Counted from the first letter of the stretch, positions 8,514 through 18,057 are shown. The stretch: 64,000 nucleotides of DNA from Gluconobacter albidus (GCF_002723915.1 NZ_BEWL01000003.1:62001-126000); one strand, 5' to 3'. Numbers and translations: made by a program. Notes: a model not told the origin generated them from the sequence alone.

Positions 8514-11477
8514 TCACCGGGCGTCGCTCCATCGTCTGAGCAACAGCATGGCAAGCTGAAATGGGGGTATCCCGAGTGGTACGGCCAGACCGGTCCCGCT
8601 GCGATTGACCCGTTCTCCCTGCGCCCCCAGATCAAAACAGACAGCCTCCAGACCGCCGCGCCAGATCTGGCCCAGAGCGTAACACCAGGTCTCGGGCGCG
8701 ATAGAGGGGATCAGCCCGACATCCGGCTGCTGCTGACGGATCAGCTCCTGCACTTCGTCCTCGCGATATTCCCCCGTCACCCGCACCCCGAGCGCCATCA
8801 GGGCATCGTCGTCATGCGTATGTCCGACCAGCGAGAGTTCGATCGACAGGTGGTGCATCTGGATTTCCGCCGCCAGTGCGAGCAGCGTGTCATATCCCTT
8901 CCACTGGCTGATCCCGCCCACGACGCAAACCCGGAGCGGCTGCCCATAAGCGGCGCGATGGTCTGTCCGGATAGACCTGTAAAGCGCGGTGTCGTCTTCC
9001 AGCGCCACAGCCGCGATCGTCAGGCCGGGAAAATGCCGCCGGATCCGGCGCACGGTGTCCTCACAAGGCGCCATGAGGCGACGGGCACTGGACAGTTCCC
9101 GCCCTGAACGGGCCACCAGTTCAGAGACCGGAATATCTTCCCCAAGATAGCTACCCCAGCGCGTCACACACTGTTCACATCCCGCGATGTCGGGCTCACC
9201 GCAGTAACGGCCTTCTCCATCGCAAAGCGAAATGCGCGGGCAGAACCAGACGTGATCGTGAATGAACACGTCATACGGCACGCCCAGCCTTTCATGCAGC
9301 GTCCTGATGCAGGGCGCATGACCGATCAAATGATGCCATTCGATGGCTTCAACACGCACGGCCCGGAGCACGTCCAGCAACAGCGGCAGTTCATCGGGAA
9401 GGCGGAATTTAAGGTTGGGGAAACGCCTGTCGTCCAGAGCATCTTCCAGGCGGCACCCCTGTTCATGAGGGCGCAGTGCAAGTGCAAAGCCGCCCCCGGC
9501 ATCATACATTTCGGACCGCTCACGGACCACGCGCCCCACACCGCCCCCGGCATCATGCTGCACCATCAGGAGGGCGACCCTGTTCCCGGCCAGACGGATC
9601 AGACGGGCGATATCCAGCCTGCGTCGTATGTCGTGCAGCGGGTCGGCGTCGATAAAGCGCTGCACCAGCCAGTCATAGCCCGGATGCAGGGCGTTGAGGA
9701 TTTTCAGGTTGCGGGCGCCGAGAGACTTCCGGGCCGTCCCGAATGACGCCGATCCGACATGGGCGACAAACAGCTCAGGCGCGGCGATATGCCGGAACCC
9801 CTTCGCAGAGGCCCGAAGACAGAAATCGTTTTCCTCGCCATAGCCCTGCGCAAACAGATCTTCCCGGAACAGGCCGGCCTCGGCCAGACACTCCGCAGAA
9901 ATCGCCATACAGAATCCGTGAGCCGTCGGCAGTTCCAGCCCGTCGCGGGATGACGCATCTTCGCGTCTGAACGTCGCCTGACACAGCCGGTCCAGCGCGC
10001 GCATCTCCGCAAGCGACGGAACCGGATTGGGACGGTCCACGGCGGGATAGGACAGGATCGTCGCATCATTGGACAGGGGGGTAACTGTCCCGACATCCGT
10101 AAAGGCCAGCCTTGCCCGCAGGCGCTCGACCCAGCCTGCGGGAACGAGCGTATCGCTGTTGAGCAGGAGAATATCCCGCCCCTGAGCCGCCCTCATGCCG
10201 TCATTGGCGGAAATCGGAAAACCCCGGTTCTGAGCGTGACGGATCAGCGTAATCCGGCCCTGCTCCGCCAGTTGATCGAGCTCCCGCGCCAGAAGGGGTT
10301 CGGGAGTGGCATCGTCCACGACGATCACCGACACATCGTCCGGACATGTCGCCAGGACGGTGCGCAGACAGGCCATCGTCCGGCGTAGATCCGCGTAAAC
10401 CGGGATTACGACCGCGCAGCCTGGGCTGATGCGGGGATGACGCAGGCGCGCCTTCCAGACCCTGACCTTCACGGGGCGCAGCCGGGCCGGAAGAGTGCCG
10501 GGGCGCCCTGAAAGCAGTTGCCCCACGCGCGGGTCCACCGGCGCACCCGTCAGAAGACGCCCGTTTTCGTCCCGCAAATCCAGCGGACCAGCATCCTTTT
10601 CGGGAAGACGGCTGGCAGGGACGTGAAAGACCCTCGTGCGAGCCAGAGGAATGTCGCTGTCCACGTCCTCCGACAGTGCTTCGGCCCGGGCGGTGGAGCC
10701 ATCCCAGAGAAGGATCCGAGGGCTGTATTCAGGCTCAGCCGGACTCCAGATCCAGCCATTCAAGCCATCCCCGACAGCCTCGACAAAGGATTCACACCGC
10801 GTCAGAGCGGCAATATCCAGCGGACTGCCCAGAACATGCCGGCGACCGGCCCTGATTTCCAGAAAGCGTGCCGAGCGCCAGCCTTCCGGAAGGTCGTATG
10901 TACCCCCTCCCGTCCCCTGAAGGCGCTCCCGCCCGTCCAGAAACAGCCTGAACGGTCGGGATGTCCCGACGAAAACAGTGCCCGTATTGGACGCCGTCAT
11001 CCAGCCCGGACGCCCTGCCTCAGACGCGATCTGTCTGGCCAGAGGATGCGTCTGAGGCGTTGCGTGAAAGCGCGACAGGGCGTCCTGCATCCGAGATGTG
11101 GCGTCGTCCATGCGCTGGAGCCGCACAAGGCAGATAACTTCCAGAAACGCCGCTTCCCGCAGACCGAAATCCTGCCGCAGATTTTCCATCCGCACCAGAC
11201 AGTCCGTAATGCGCCCAGCAGACAGGCAGGCCAGACCCACAGACCACTTCAGATTGGGATTATGCCGCGACATTCGCTCGGCCCGTTCCAGCCAGAACAG
11301 CCCGAGGGACGTATTGCCCACCTGAAGGGCGGCCTGCCCTCGTGCGAAAGCATCCTGCGCCCGGCGGCTCATGGCCTCGCGCCACCGGCGCCTGTCTTCC
11401 GCGCTGACAGTCCGGCCGAACCCCGCGAAAGAGGCTCCCGGTTTCCGTCCGCTGGACACGGGACGATCAGAAGCCAC
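8514..11477 (-). CDS. Two-domain glycosyltransferase (GT2 + GT4-like) with helical-repeat N-terminus
   Basis: 987 aa with a GTG start. Residues ~30-150 look like TPR-type helices (FARGQAALQVGNTSLGLFWLERAE). A GT2 domain follows at ~350-620: VVIPVYADLRRTMACL, VIVVDDATPEP, the DxD-like metal site LLLNSDTLVPAGW, and GYGEENDFCLRA for acceptor/base residues. Residues ~640-987 resemble a GT4 enzyme, with FIHDHVWFCPRISLC plus a Cys cluster (C-x-C-x-C-x-C) and VCVVGGISQWKGYDTLLALA. Two active sites in one chain suggest stepwise glycan assembly. It starts five bases after the Sel1-repeat gene, so the two are co-transcribed. Donor and acceptor are unknown. Confidence 0.85.
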   Translation of the reverse strand: MASDRPVSSGRKPGASFAGFGRTVSAEDRRRWREAMSRRAQDAFARGQAALQVGNTSLGLFWLERAERMSRHNPNLKWSVGLACLSAGRITDCLVRMENLRQDFGLREAAFLEVICLVRLQRMDDATSRMQDALSRFHATPQTHPLARQIASEAGRPGWMTASNTGTVFVGTSRPFRLFLDGRERLQGTGGGTYDLPEGWRSARFLEIRAGRRHVLGSPLDIAALTRCESFVEAVGDGLNGWIWSPAEPEYSPRILLWDGSTARAEALSEDVDSDIPLARTRVFHVPASRLPEKDAGPLDLRDENGRLLTGAPVDPRVGQLLSGRPGTLPARLRPVKVRVWKARLRHPRISPGCAVVIPVYADLRRTMACLRTVLATCPDDVSVIVVDDATPEPLLARELDQLAEQGRITLIRHAQNRGFPISANDGMRAAQGRDILLLNSDTLVPAGWVERLRARLAFTDVGTVTPLSNDATILSYPAVDRPNPVPSLAEMRALDRLCQATFRREDASSRDGLELPTAHGFCMAISAECLAEAGLFREDLFAQGYGEENDFCLRASAKGFRHIAAPELFVAHVGSASFGTARKSLGARNLKILNALHPGYDWLVQRFIDADPLHDIRRRLDIARLIRLAGNRVALLMVQHDAGGGVGRVVRERSEMYDAGGGFALALRPHEQGCRLEDALDDRRFPNLKFRLPDELPLLLDVLRAVRVEAIEWHHLIGHAPCIRTLHERLGVPYDVFIHDHVWFCPRISLCDGEGRYCGEPDIAGCEQCVTRWGSYLGEDIPVSELVARSGRELSSARRLMAPCEDTVRRIRRHFPGLTIAAVALEDDTALYRSIRTDHRAAYGQPLRVCVVGGISQWKGYDTLLALAAEIQMHHLSIELSLVGHTHDDDALMALGVRVTGEYREDEVQELIRQQQPDVGLIPSIAPETWCYALGQIWRGGLEAVCFDLGAQGERVNRSGTGLAVPLGIPPFQLAMLLLRRWSDAR

Positions 11478-11482
11478 GCAGA

Positions 11483-13255
11483 TCAGTCATCGTCGTCAGG
11501 CTGCGCTTCGTCCAGAAGAGCCAGTTCGGCTTCGGCATCCCTGATGTTCTGCGCTTTCGCGCGTTCCAGCCAGATGCGTCCCTCAACAGGGTCAGTGACG
11601 CCTGCCAGTCCGCGGCAGAGGTAACGACCCAGCATCATCTGGGCCAGCCCGTTGCCACGCTGGGCAGCCTTGCGGAACCATATCTGCGCCTGAGGCCGGT
11701 TCTCGGGAACATCATGGCCACCGCCATATAGCGCGGCGAGCGAGAACATGGCGTCCACATTGCCGCTTTCCGCAGCGTTTCGATATAGCGTCAGGGCTTT
11801 CTCGTGATCCCGGCGTCCATTGATGTTTCCGTCAACGAGCAGCCCGGCAACCGCGACCTGCGCCTCGGCCATGCCGGCGTCGGCAGCCTTTTCCATCCAG
11901 TACAGGGCCTGTGTCGGATCGGGCTGAACGTCACGACCTTCGAGCAGCATCCTGCCATACCAGTACTGAGCGTTGACCACACCATCCGCGGCCTTCTGCA
12001 TCCAGCGCGCGGCCTCACGGCCGCTCTGCTCGCCTGTAACGCCTTCTGCATAACAGACGCCAAGATTGTAAGCTCCGACAAGATCCCCTTTTTCCGCCGC
12101 TTTTTCAAAGCGGGCATGCAGGGCCTGCTTCTCGTCAGCTGTAGCAGAGGCGCCTGCAAGGATCAGGTTTCCGAAATCCGCATCCGCATGCGTGTCCCCT
12201 GATTCGGAGGCGACTTTGAACCAGTGCGCTGCGACGTCAGGATCCTGATGGACCCCGCTCCCTGTCAGATACAGCAGGCCCAGAGCCCGCGCCGCGCCCG
12301 CGTGCTTCTGCTCAGCCGCCAGACGATACCACCTGGCCGCTTCAACAAGATTGGGCGGCAGGTCTCCCCCATTGGCGCACAGATCACCGAGGAGTGCCGC
12401 AGACTGCGTGTCACCATTCGTCGCGGCCCGCTTGAGCCAGGTTTCCGCACGTCCGTAATGTCTGCGGATCCCGGTCCCTTCCAGAAGCATCAACCCGTAC
12501 CGCGCCTGCGCCGTGACGATGTTGCGCTCGGCCGCCTCATGGAAACAGGTGGCGGCTCTGCCGAGATCGCGGGGCACGCCTGAGCCGGACTCGTACATCC
12601 GGCCAAGAATATCGAAAGCCGTTCCAAGGCCGCCTTTCGTCGCTTCCGTCAGATGCCGGGCGGCAGCGGCAAGCTGCTCGTCTGTCCGGGCATCCTCAAG
12701 AATGGCGAGGGCTACGCCGAGATGCCCCTGCGAACATCCGGCGGCGGCGGAACGGTCATACCAGGAGCGGGCCTGCGCCGGATCGCGCAGATCCTCCGGC
12801 CCATTCGTCAGGATATAACCCAGCAGCGCCTGTGCATCGGGCGATCCGGCCTCGGCAGCGATCCGGGCCCAGTGAATGCCAAGATGGAAATCCGGATGTC
12901 TGGGACCGGCCGAAGGCACGTGAGAAAGATCGAGCCCCTCATGTGTGGGCCGGATTTCAAATCCTTCCGGCAGCCCAACCGTATAGAGCGTCGCCAGAAC
13001 AAAAGCCGCTTCGATATGACCTGTCTTGGCGGACTGATAGATCCAGCGGGCGCCTTCTTCCAGACTGGGAGGAACGCCGATCCCATCCAGATAGGCCCGC
13101 CCCACACGCAACGCGGCTTCCCCGTCACCCGCAGCAGCAAGACGACTGAGAAGTGCAAACCCCTGAACTGTCTTGCCGCTTTCCGTCAGGCGGATCGCAT
13201 GGTCCAGCTTCCCTTTCGAAGAAAACAGGGCAGCAAGGCGGGATTTGAACGACAT
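11483..13255 (-). CDS. Sel1-like repeat protein
   Basis: 590 aa made almost entirely of ~36-residue Sel1-like repeats, about fourteen by eye. Examples of the consensus A-x2-G-x-A-x3-LG-x2-Y-x2-G-x-G-V are AALRVGRAYLDGIGVPPSL, AFDILGRMYESGSGVPRDL and AARALGLLYLTGSGVHQDP. Such solenoids are protein-protein scaffolds. There is no signal peptide or membrane segment, so it should be cytoplasmic and may bridge the glycosyltransferases and the exporter. The C-terminus is acidic (AQPDDDD). It follows hlyD after a 94-base gap holding two hairpins and precedes the two-domain glycosyltransferase by five bases. Confidence 0.88.
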   Translation of the reverse strand: MSFKSRLAALFSSKGKLDHAIRLTESGKTVQGFALLSRLAAAGDGEAALRVGRAYLDGIGVPPSLEEGARWIYQSAKTGHIEAAFVLATLYTVGLPEGFEIRPTHEGLDLSHVPSAGPRHPDFHLGIHWARIAAEAGSPDAQALLGYILTNGPEDLRDPAQARSWYDRSAAAGCSQGHLGVALAILEDARTDEQLAAAARHLTEATKGGLGTAFDILGRMYESGSGVPRDLGRAATCFHEAAERNIVTAQARYGLMLLEGTGIRRHYGRAETWLKRAATNGDTQSAALLGDLCANGGDLPPNLVEAARWYRLAAEQKHAGAARALGLLYLTGSGVHQDPDVAAHWFKVASESGDTHADADFGNLILAGASATADEKQALHARFEKAAEKGDLVGAYNLGVCYAEGVTGEQSGREAARWMQKAADGVVNAQYWYGRMLLEGRDVQPDPTQALYWMEKAADAGMAEAQVAVAGLLVDGNINGRRDHEKALTLYRNAAESGNVDAMFSLAALYGGGHDVPENRPQAQIWFRKAAQRGNGLAQMMLGRYLCRGLAGVTDPVEGRIWLERAKAQNIRDAEAELALLDEAQPDDDD

Positions 13256-13287
13256 GGGCAGTGCGGATCCTGAGTAACTGTCATGCT

Positions 13288-13339
13288 GGAACGCCCGGAC
13301 GGGACCGGGCGTTCCCCTTGAGCGTTTTTAGGAACGCTC
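13288..13339 (-). promoter_or_regulatory. Two tandem hairpins between the membrane fusion gene and the Sel1 gene
   Basis: Hairpin A pairs 13288-13298 with 13305-13315 (11 perfect bp, GGAACGCCCGG). Hairpin B pairs 13320-13326 with 13333-13339 (GAGCGTT/AACGCTC). Neither has a minus-strand T-run. GGAACGC occurs at both 13288-13294 and 13331-13337, and either can pair with 13309-13315, so two mutually exclusive folds exist. An attenuator or processing/stability element is plausible. Confidence 0.5.
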
Positions 13340-13349
13340 CATGTCTTTG

Positions 13350-14816
13350 TTATGGCTCCCTCATGCCGTTCGTCAGAGCAGGCGTGATCTTGTTGAACAG
13401 ATACTGCATCACGGTCCGCTTTCCGACATCAATATCAGCCGTCAGGGACATGCCTGGCATCGGATGGAAGAACGAGGGCTGGCCGTGCAGTGTGTAACGA
13501 TCAATCCGCAGACGGACACGATAGACACTCGAGCCGGTTGAATCTTCGGGAGAAGCGTTTCCACTTGCACCCGCCCCGCCGTTACCGCCCTGCGACGACG
13601 GCGTGAAGGCATCGGCACTGATGATACGGACCGTTGCTTCCGCACCGCCATACTGGTCATAGGGGAAAGTCGCGAATTTCAGGAGCGCATGATCTCCGAC
13701 CTGAACAAAGCCAACGTCCTGCGACCGCATCACGGCTTCCATCTCCAGCCCGTATCCCGTGGGAACAAGGGTGATGAACTGACCCGCTGACTGCAGGACG
13801 GAGCCGACCGACCCCTGCCCGATGGTCAGGACGATACCGTCTTCCGGCGCCCGCAGAAGAACCAGGTCCTGACGAAGACGCGCTTTTTCAAACGAACTGC
13901 GGTACTCCGCCAGATGGTGCCCGGCTTCCGTCAGTTCCGAATAGATCTTGGCCTGCCAGTTACCGATATAGCCTTCACGCTCGGCCTTCATGGCGGCCAG
14001 CTTTTTTTCAGCCGAATTGGCGCTCTGCTGGGCAGCAATTTCCGAACGCTCGGCTTCCATCAGATCGGTCTGGGCCCCGAGGGTCGACAGGCGGGAGCCC
14101 ACCTGATCGGCCTGTTCGCGCTGACGCATTTGCAGAACTTCGGACGCAACGCGCATCTTGCTGCCATACATGGCCGCATTGGCACGATAACCCTGAATAT
14201 CGCTCTCAAGACCTGCGATCTGCTGATCGTAGTTGTCGACATGTCCCTGATATTCGGTCTTGCGACGCAGGAATGCGGCTCCCTGCTCCACGGATGCGGG
14301 CTCGTTCAGATCGACTTTGTATTCCTGCCCGGCGGCTTCCGCTTTCAGGCGGTCATACTCGGCCTGATAGGCATCACGCTGCACCCGCATGTTCGTGATG
14401 TCGGCTTCGGTTACGGTCGGATCGAGATGGGCAAGCACCTGACCCTTCTTCACGAAGTCGCCAACCCGAACGTCAATCGAGCGGATGATCGCCGTTTCCA
14501 GCGGCTGCACGACGATGGTCGGCTGCGTGGAGATCAGACGACCAGGCGTCGAGACGACACGATTGATCGGAAAGAGCGCCATGGCTGCCAGAGACGCCAT
14601 GAACAGGCCTCCGATCAGCAGGATGACGTAACGCGCCGAGGGTGTGGCTGGAAGATTGACCAGCCCTGCCGTCGGCGAGTGGAATTCCAGAAGCGCCAGC
14701 GGAATATCGTCAGGTGCAAACGGATCCGTAGCGGTACGCGGAATGTGCTGGTTGAAGTCTTCGTCGGTCTGCCGGGGCGTCCGGTCATCCTTCGGGATCA
14801 TGTCGGAAGAGCTCAT
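13350..14816 (-). CDS. Type I secretion membrane fusion protein (HlyD family)
   Basis: 488 aa. A cytoplasmic tail of ~60 residues is followed by one membrane helix (YVILLIGGLFMASLAAMALF). Next come a lipoyl half-motif (VVQPLETAIIRSIDVRVGDFVKKGQVLAHLDPT), a long coiled coil (~130-320), the second lipoyl half (LRAPEDGIVLTIGQGSVGSVLQSAG) and a beta-barrel (MEAVMRSQDVGFVQVGDHALLKFATFPYDQYG), all standard for HlyD. An unusual Gly/Ser-rich insert (GGNGGAGASGN) lies near residue 435. HlyD proteins join the inner-membrane ABC exporter to a TolC-like channel. It starts two bases after the ABC gene. No TolC-type gene lies nearby. Confidence 0.93.
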   Translation of the reverse strand: MSSSDMIPKDDRTPRQTDEDFNQHIPRTATDPFAPDDIPLALLEFHSPTAGLVNLPATPSARYVILLIGGLFMASLAAMALFPINRVVSTPGRLISTQPTIVVQPLETAIIRSIDVRVGDFVKKGQVLAHLDPTVTEADITNMRVQRDAYQAEYDRLKAEAAGQEYKVDLNEPASVEQGAAFLRRKTEYQGHVDNYDQQIAGLESDIQGYRANAAMYGSKMRVASEVLQMRQREQADQVGSRLSTLGAQTDLMEAERSEIAAQQSANSAEKKLAAMKAEREGYIGNWQAKIYSELTEAGHHLAEYRSSFEKARLRQDLVLLRAPEDGIVLTIGQGSVGSVLQSAGQFITLVPTGYGLEMEAVMRSQDVGFVQVGDHALLKFATFPYDQYGGAEATVRIISADAFTPSSQGGNGGAGASGNASPEDSTGSSVYRVRLRIDRYTLHGQPSFFHPMPGMSLTADIDVGKRTVMQYLFNKITPALTNGMREP

Positions 14817-14818
14817 GA

Positions 14819-17041
14819 TTACTCTCCTTCAGTCAGTTGCCCGGCAGAGCCAGGAACGTCGTTGTCTGTCATGTGCCGGTTCTGCTGGAGCCAGAGCATG
14901 CGGTAGATCTCGCAGCGTTCGAGCAGAACCCTGTGCGGTGCGATATCGACCAGTTTGCCCTTGTCCATAACGGCGATCTGATGACAGTTCACAAGCGAGG
15001 ACAGACGATGGGAGACGATCACCATCGTACGACCCTTGCCGATCCGTTGCAGATTGGCGTTCACGAGCGCTTCGGATTCCGGATCCAGAGCCGAAGTCGC
15101 CTCGTCGAGAATCATGAGCTTCGGGTCGCTGATGACCGCACGGGCGATGGCAAGCCGCTGCCGCTGTCCGCCCGAGATGTTGGTCGAACCTTCCTCGATC
15201 CATGTGTCGTAACCGGCAGGCATGCGTTCGATGAATTCTTCAGCACCCGCAAGACGTGCGGCGCGGATGGCATCGTCGATTGTGAGCCCCGGGCGACCGG
15301 CCGTGATGTTATCCCGGATCGTGCCGCGGAACAGGAAGTTGTCCTGAAGCACCACACCGAACGAACGGCGCAGATGGGTCAGGTTGATTTCCCGCAGATC
15401 CACACCGTCAAGACGCAGATAACCGGTATAATTGCGGCTCACACCCTGCAACAGACGGGTGATCGTCGACTTGCCGGACCCTGAGCGGCCCACGAGACCG
15501 AGCATCGTGCCCGCCGGGATATCGAACGTCACATCGTTCAGGGCTTTGCTGGTCGATCCCGGATAGGTGAAATCGACGTTCATGAAAGACAGGGCCCCCT
15601 TAATAGCGGGGCGCATTCCACTGGTCAGAGCCTTGGTTTCGGTGGGCTGGTTCAGCACCATCCCGGCCTCACCCAGAGAAACGCTGACTTCGTTGAAAGC
15701 TTCCATCAGTCTGGCGAGATTGACCAGCGGGCTGGCAACTCGGCCGCCCAACATCATGAAGCCCATCAGAGCACCGGCCTGAAGCGAACTTGCATTCGTA
15801 AGAATCAGATAAGCACCAATCAGGATGATGCCACGGTTGATAAAGGTTTCAAACGGCATGGCGAGGGTCTGCGGCCAGCTACTCATGCGTCCGGCCGCCA
15901 GTTTCCAGCGGACCACTTCAGCCGTCCGGTCGTCCCAGATCTCGCGTCGCGTTGCTTCCAGTGCGAGTGTCTTGACCGTCCGGATACCGGCCACCGTTTC
16001 ATACAGAACGGAGCCACGCTTCATTTCCGCCAGAACCTGTCGGCCAATGGCACGCGTCACAGGAGGCAGGAACATCACCACGATAAGACCAATGCATCCA
16101 GCGGAGGCCAGTGTCATCCAGGCAAGGGTAGGGCTGATGACGAAGAGCACGGGAAGGATCACGACAAGCGTGAAAAGATCCAGCAGGGTCGTCATCAGCT
16201 GACCGGTCAGAAAGTCCCGGACCTTGAAGATGGCCATAAACCGGCCAAGGATTTCACCCGTCTGCTCACGTTCGTAGAATTCGAGCGGCAAGGCCAGCAG
16301 CCGGTTGAAGGCATGCAGCGAAATCCTGGCATCCAGACGGGTGGAGAGAATCAGGGAGAGCTCGCGCCGGGCGTAAGTCAGCAGAATTTCATAAAACGAC
16401 AGGATGATGACGAAGCCGCTCAGCGAGATGAGGGTCGCCATGGAATGATAACTCACCACCCGGTCGACAACCTGCATGACAATCAGCGCGGGAAAGACCT
16501 GAAGGATGCTCAGCACCATCGAGGCAAAAGCGATGTCCCGCATGATCTGCTTTTCGCGGAGCACCATTTTGACGAACCACAGCAGGTCGAACTTGGCGTC
16601 GGCCTCGGATTCATCCCGGCGGCGTTTGACCAGCAGGACATCGCCGGTCCAGACTTGCATGAGCCGCAGTTCATCGACCGGAACCGGCGCATCCCCGTCT
16701 CCGCCCATCGGATCACGCAGCCAGACCACGCCCTTTTCGGCATCGGCACGGACCATGAGACCAGCCGACCCGTCCTTGAACATCAGGACGACAGGCGGGA
16801 CATTGCGGATCTTGACCAGGTAGCGCCACCGAAGACGCATCCCCTTGGCGACGGCACCCTGATCGTTCAGCCATCTCGCCAGAGTGGCGGGGGACGGTGA
16901 ATCCTCCCCCGGCTCGGCCGCAAAATCGCGGATATCCAGTTCCAGGCCGTGATAACGGGCTGCGGCCAGCACGGCATAAAGCCGGATGACGGTCGGACTG
17001 ACTCTTCCGCCCGGGCCTGACAAGCTCTGGGTATGCTCCAC
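14819..17041 (-). CDS. Type I secretion ABC exporter with degenerate C39-like domain
   Basis: 740 aa from the chosen start. Residues ~1-140 match a C39 peptidase fold but lack the catalytic Cys and His, leaving the Asp-Pro end (VWLRDPMG), so this is a C39-like substrate-docking domain as in HlyB and RTX exporters. Five or six membrane helices follow. The ATPase has Walker A GRSGSGKST, signature NISGGQRQRLAIARA, Walker B LMILDEATSALD and the switch His in IVSHRLSSL. The longest frame starts at GTG 17095; I prefer GTG 17041, which has AGAGGA six bases upstream. It is first in the minus-strand export cluster. Confidence 0.92.
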   Translation of the reverse strand: MEHTQSLSGPGGRVSPTVIRLYAVLAAARYHGLELDIRDFAAEPGEDSPSPATLARWLNDQGAVAKGMRLRWRYLVKIRNVPPVVLMFKDGSAGLMVRADAEKGVVWLRDPMGGDGDAPVPVDELRLMQVWTGDVLLVKRRRDESEADAKFDLLWFVKMVLREKQIMRDIAFASMVLSILQVFPALIVMQVVDRVVSYHSMATLISLSGFVIILSFYEILLTYARRELSLILSTRLDARISLHAFNRLLALPLEFYEREQTGEILGRFMAIFKVRDFLTGQLMTTLLDLFTLVVILPVLFVISPTLAWMTLASAGCIGLIVVMFLPPVTRAIGRQVLAEMKRGSVLYETVAGIRTVKTLALEATRREIWDDRTAEVVRWKLAAGRMSSWPQTLAMPFETFINRGIILIGAYLILTNASSLQAGALMGFMMLGGRVASPLVNLARLMEAFNEVSVSLGEAGMVLNQPTETKALTSGMRPAIKGALSFMNVDFTYPGSTSKALNDVTFDIPAGTMLGLVGRSGSGKSTITRLLQGVSRNYTGYLRLDGVDLREINLTHLRRSFGVVLQDNFLFRGTIRDNITAGRPGLTIDDAIRAARLAGAEEFIERMPAGYDTWIEEGSTNISGGQRQRLAIARAVISDPKLMILDEATSALDPESEALVNANLQRIGKGRTMVIVSHRLSSLVNCHQIAVMDKGKLVDIAPHRVLLERCEIYRMLWLQQNRHMTDNDVPGSAGQLTEGE

Positions 17042-17113
17042 GAAATGTCCTCTATGCTGTTGTCGCGCCAAGGGCGGACCAAAGGGCGGCACCAAAGGCA
17101 GGAACGCCAGTTC

Positions 17114-17136
17114 GTCTTCTCATGAATAGAGAAGAC
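17114..17136. promoter_or_regulatory. Inverted repeat upstream of the export cluster
   Basis: GTCTTCTC and GAGAAGAC form a perfect 8-bp inverted repeat around a 7-base centre, ~75 bases upstream of the chosen exporter start. It may be an operator or a leader hairpin. No clear -35/-10 pair could be fixed with confidence in the 17096-17284 gap. Confidence 0.4.
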
Positions 17137-17284
17137 TCTCTTTTCCGTCACCACCCCTACAGGCCGGAACGGAAAAATACCTGACGCCAGCATAGTCCAG
17201 AAGGATCAAAAACTCATTAACAGCTTCAGGAACAGTCCAGTCTTGCGGGCGTGTTTTTCCTGTACCCGCAATGCCGAAAACCCA

Positions 17285-18057
17285 TTACTTCGTCGTATAC
17301 CCACCATTGACCAGGATAGTCTGTCCGGTCATCCACCAGCCGTCCGACACCAGGCAACGGACGATCGGAACAATGTCTTCAATATCAGTCAGACCCGTGC
17401 GGCTCAGCGACGAGAGGGCTGCTGCGCTCTTGTGATAAGCCACGGCTTCCGGCGCTTCCTGACCATAAAAGAACGGCGTGTCCATCGGGCCCGGCCCAAT
17501 GGCATTGACGGAAATGCCGCGGCTTCCGAACTCCTTCGATGCTGCGCGCGTCACATGCTCGACGGCAGCCTTGGAACCAGCATAGGTTGAATAGAACGGC
17601 GTGTAGGCGCCCAGCAGGGACGTGACGATCGTGAGCAGTTTGCCGTTGTCGTTCAGATGACGTCCGGCTTCCTTGATGAAAAAATAGGCTGCCTTCGCAT
17701 TGACCGCGAACATCTCGTCATATTCTTCCTCGGATGTCTCGAGGATTGGCTTCTTGAGGACTTTTCCGGCCGTGTTGATCGCAATATCCGGCCTTCCAAA
17801 GGCTGTGACGACCTCTTCGAACAGTCTGGAATTCGCCCCAGCGGTGGTCAGATCGGCCTGAAACGCTCGTGCCTGAACACCCCGTTCCGTGAGCGCCGCC
17901 ACCGTTGCGTCCGCATCCGCTTTCGTGGCGGCGCTGTTATAATGGATGGCGATGGCGGCCGCGCCCTGAGCGGCGAGGTCCAGAGCAATCAGTCTGCCGA
18001 GATTTTTGGCGCCCCCGTGATGAGAGCGGTTTTTCCCTTGATGCTGTGATCGGCCAT
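17285..18057 (-). pseudogene. SDR-family oxidoreductase, frameshifted near its N-terminus
   Basis: The intact part from 17902 downward keeps the SDR features: INTAGK (NAG), the catalytic Ser in VTSLLGA, YAGSK (YxxxK), and a C-terminal GGYTTK. The nucleotide-binding glycine motif is missing from that frame. Upstream, an ATG at 18057 encodes MADHSIKGKTALITG and then hits a stop. Adding one G to the five-G run (C5 at 18012-18016) restores TGGAKNLGRLIALDLAAQG and joins both parts into a 257-aa SDR of normal length. It is either a real inactivating -1 frameshift or a homopolymer sequencing error. The gene is divergent from a LysR regulator. Confidence 0.85.

Noticed and set aside
15000-17095. Bacteriocin-type exporter with active leader peptidase
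   Set aside because: The C39-like domain lacks the catalytic Cys and His, so it cannot cleave double-glycine leaders.
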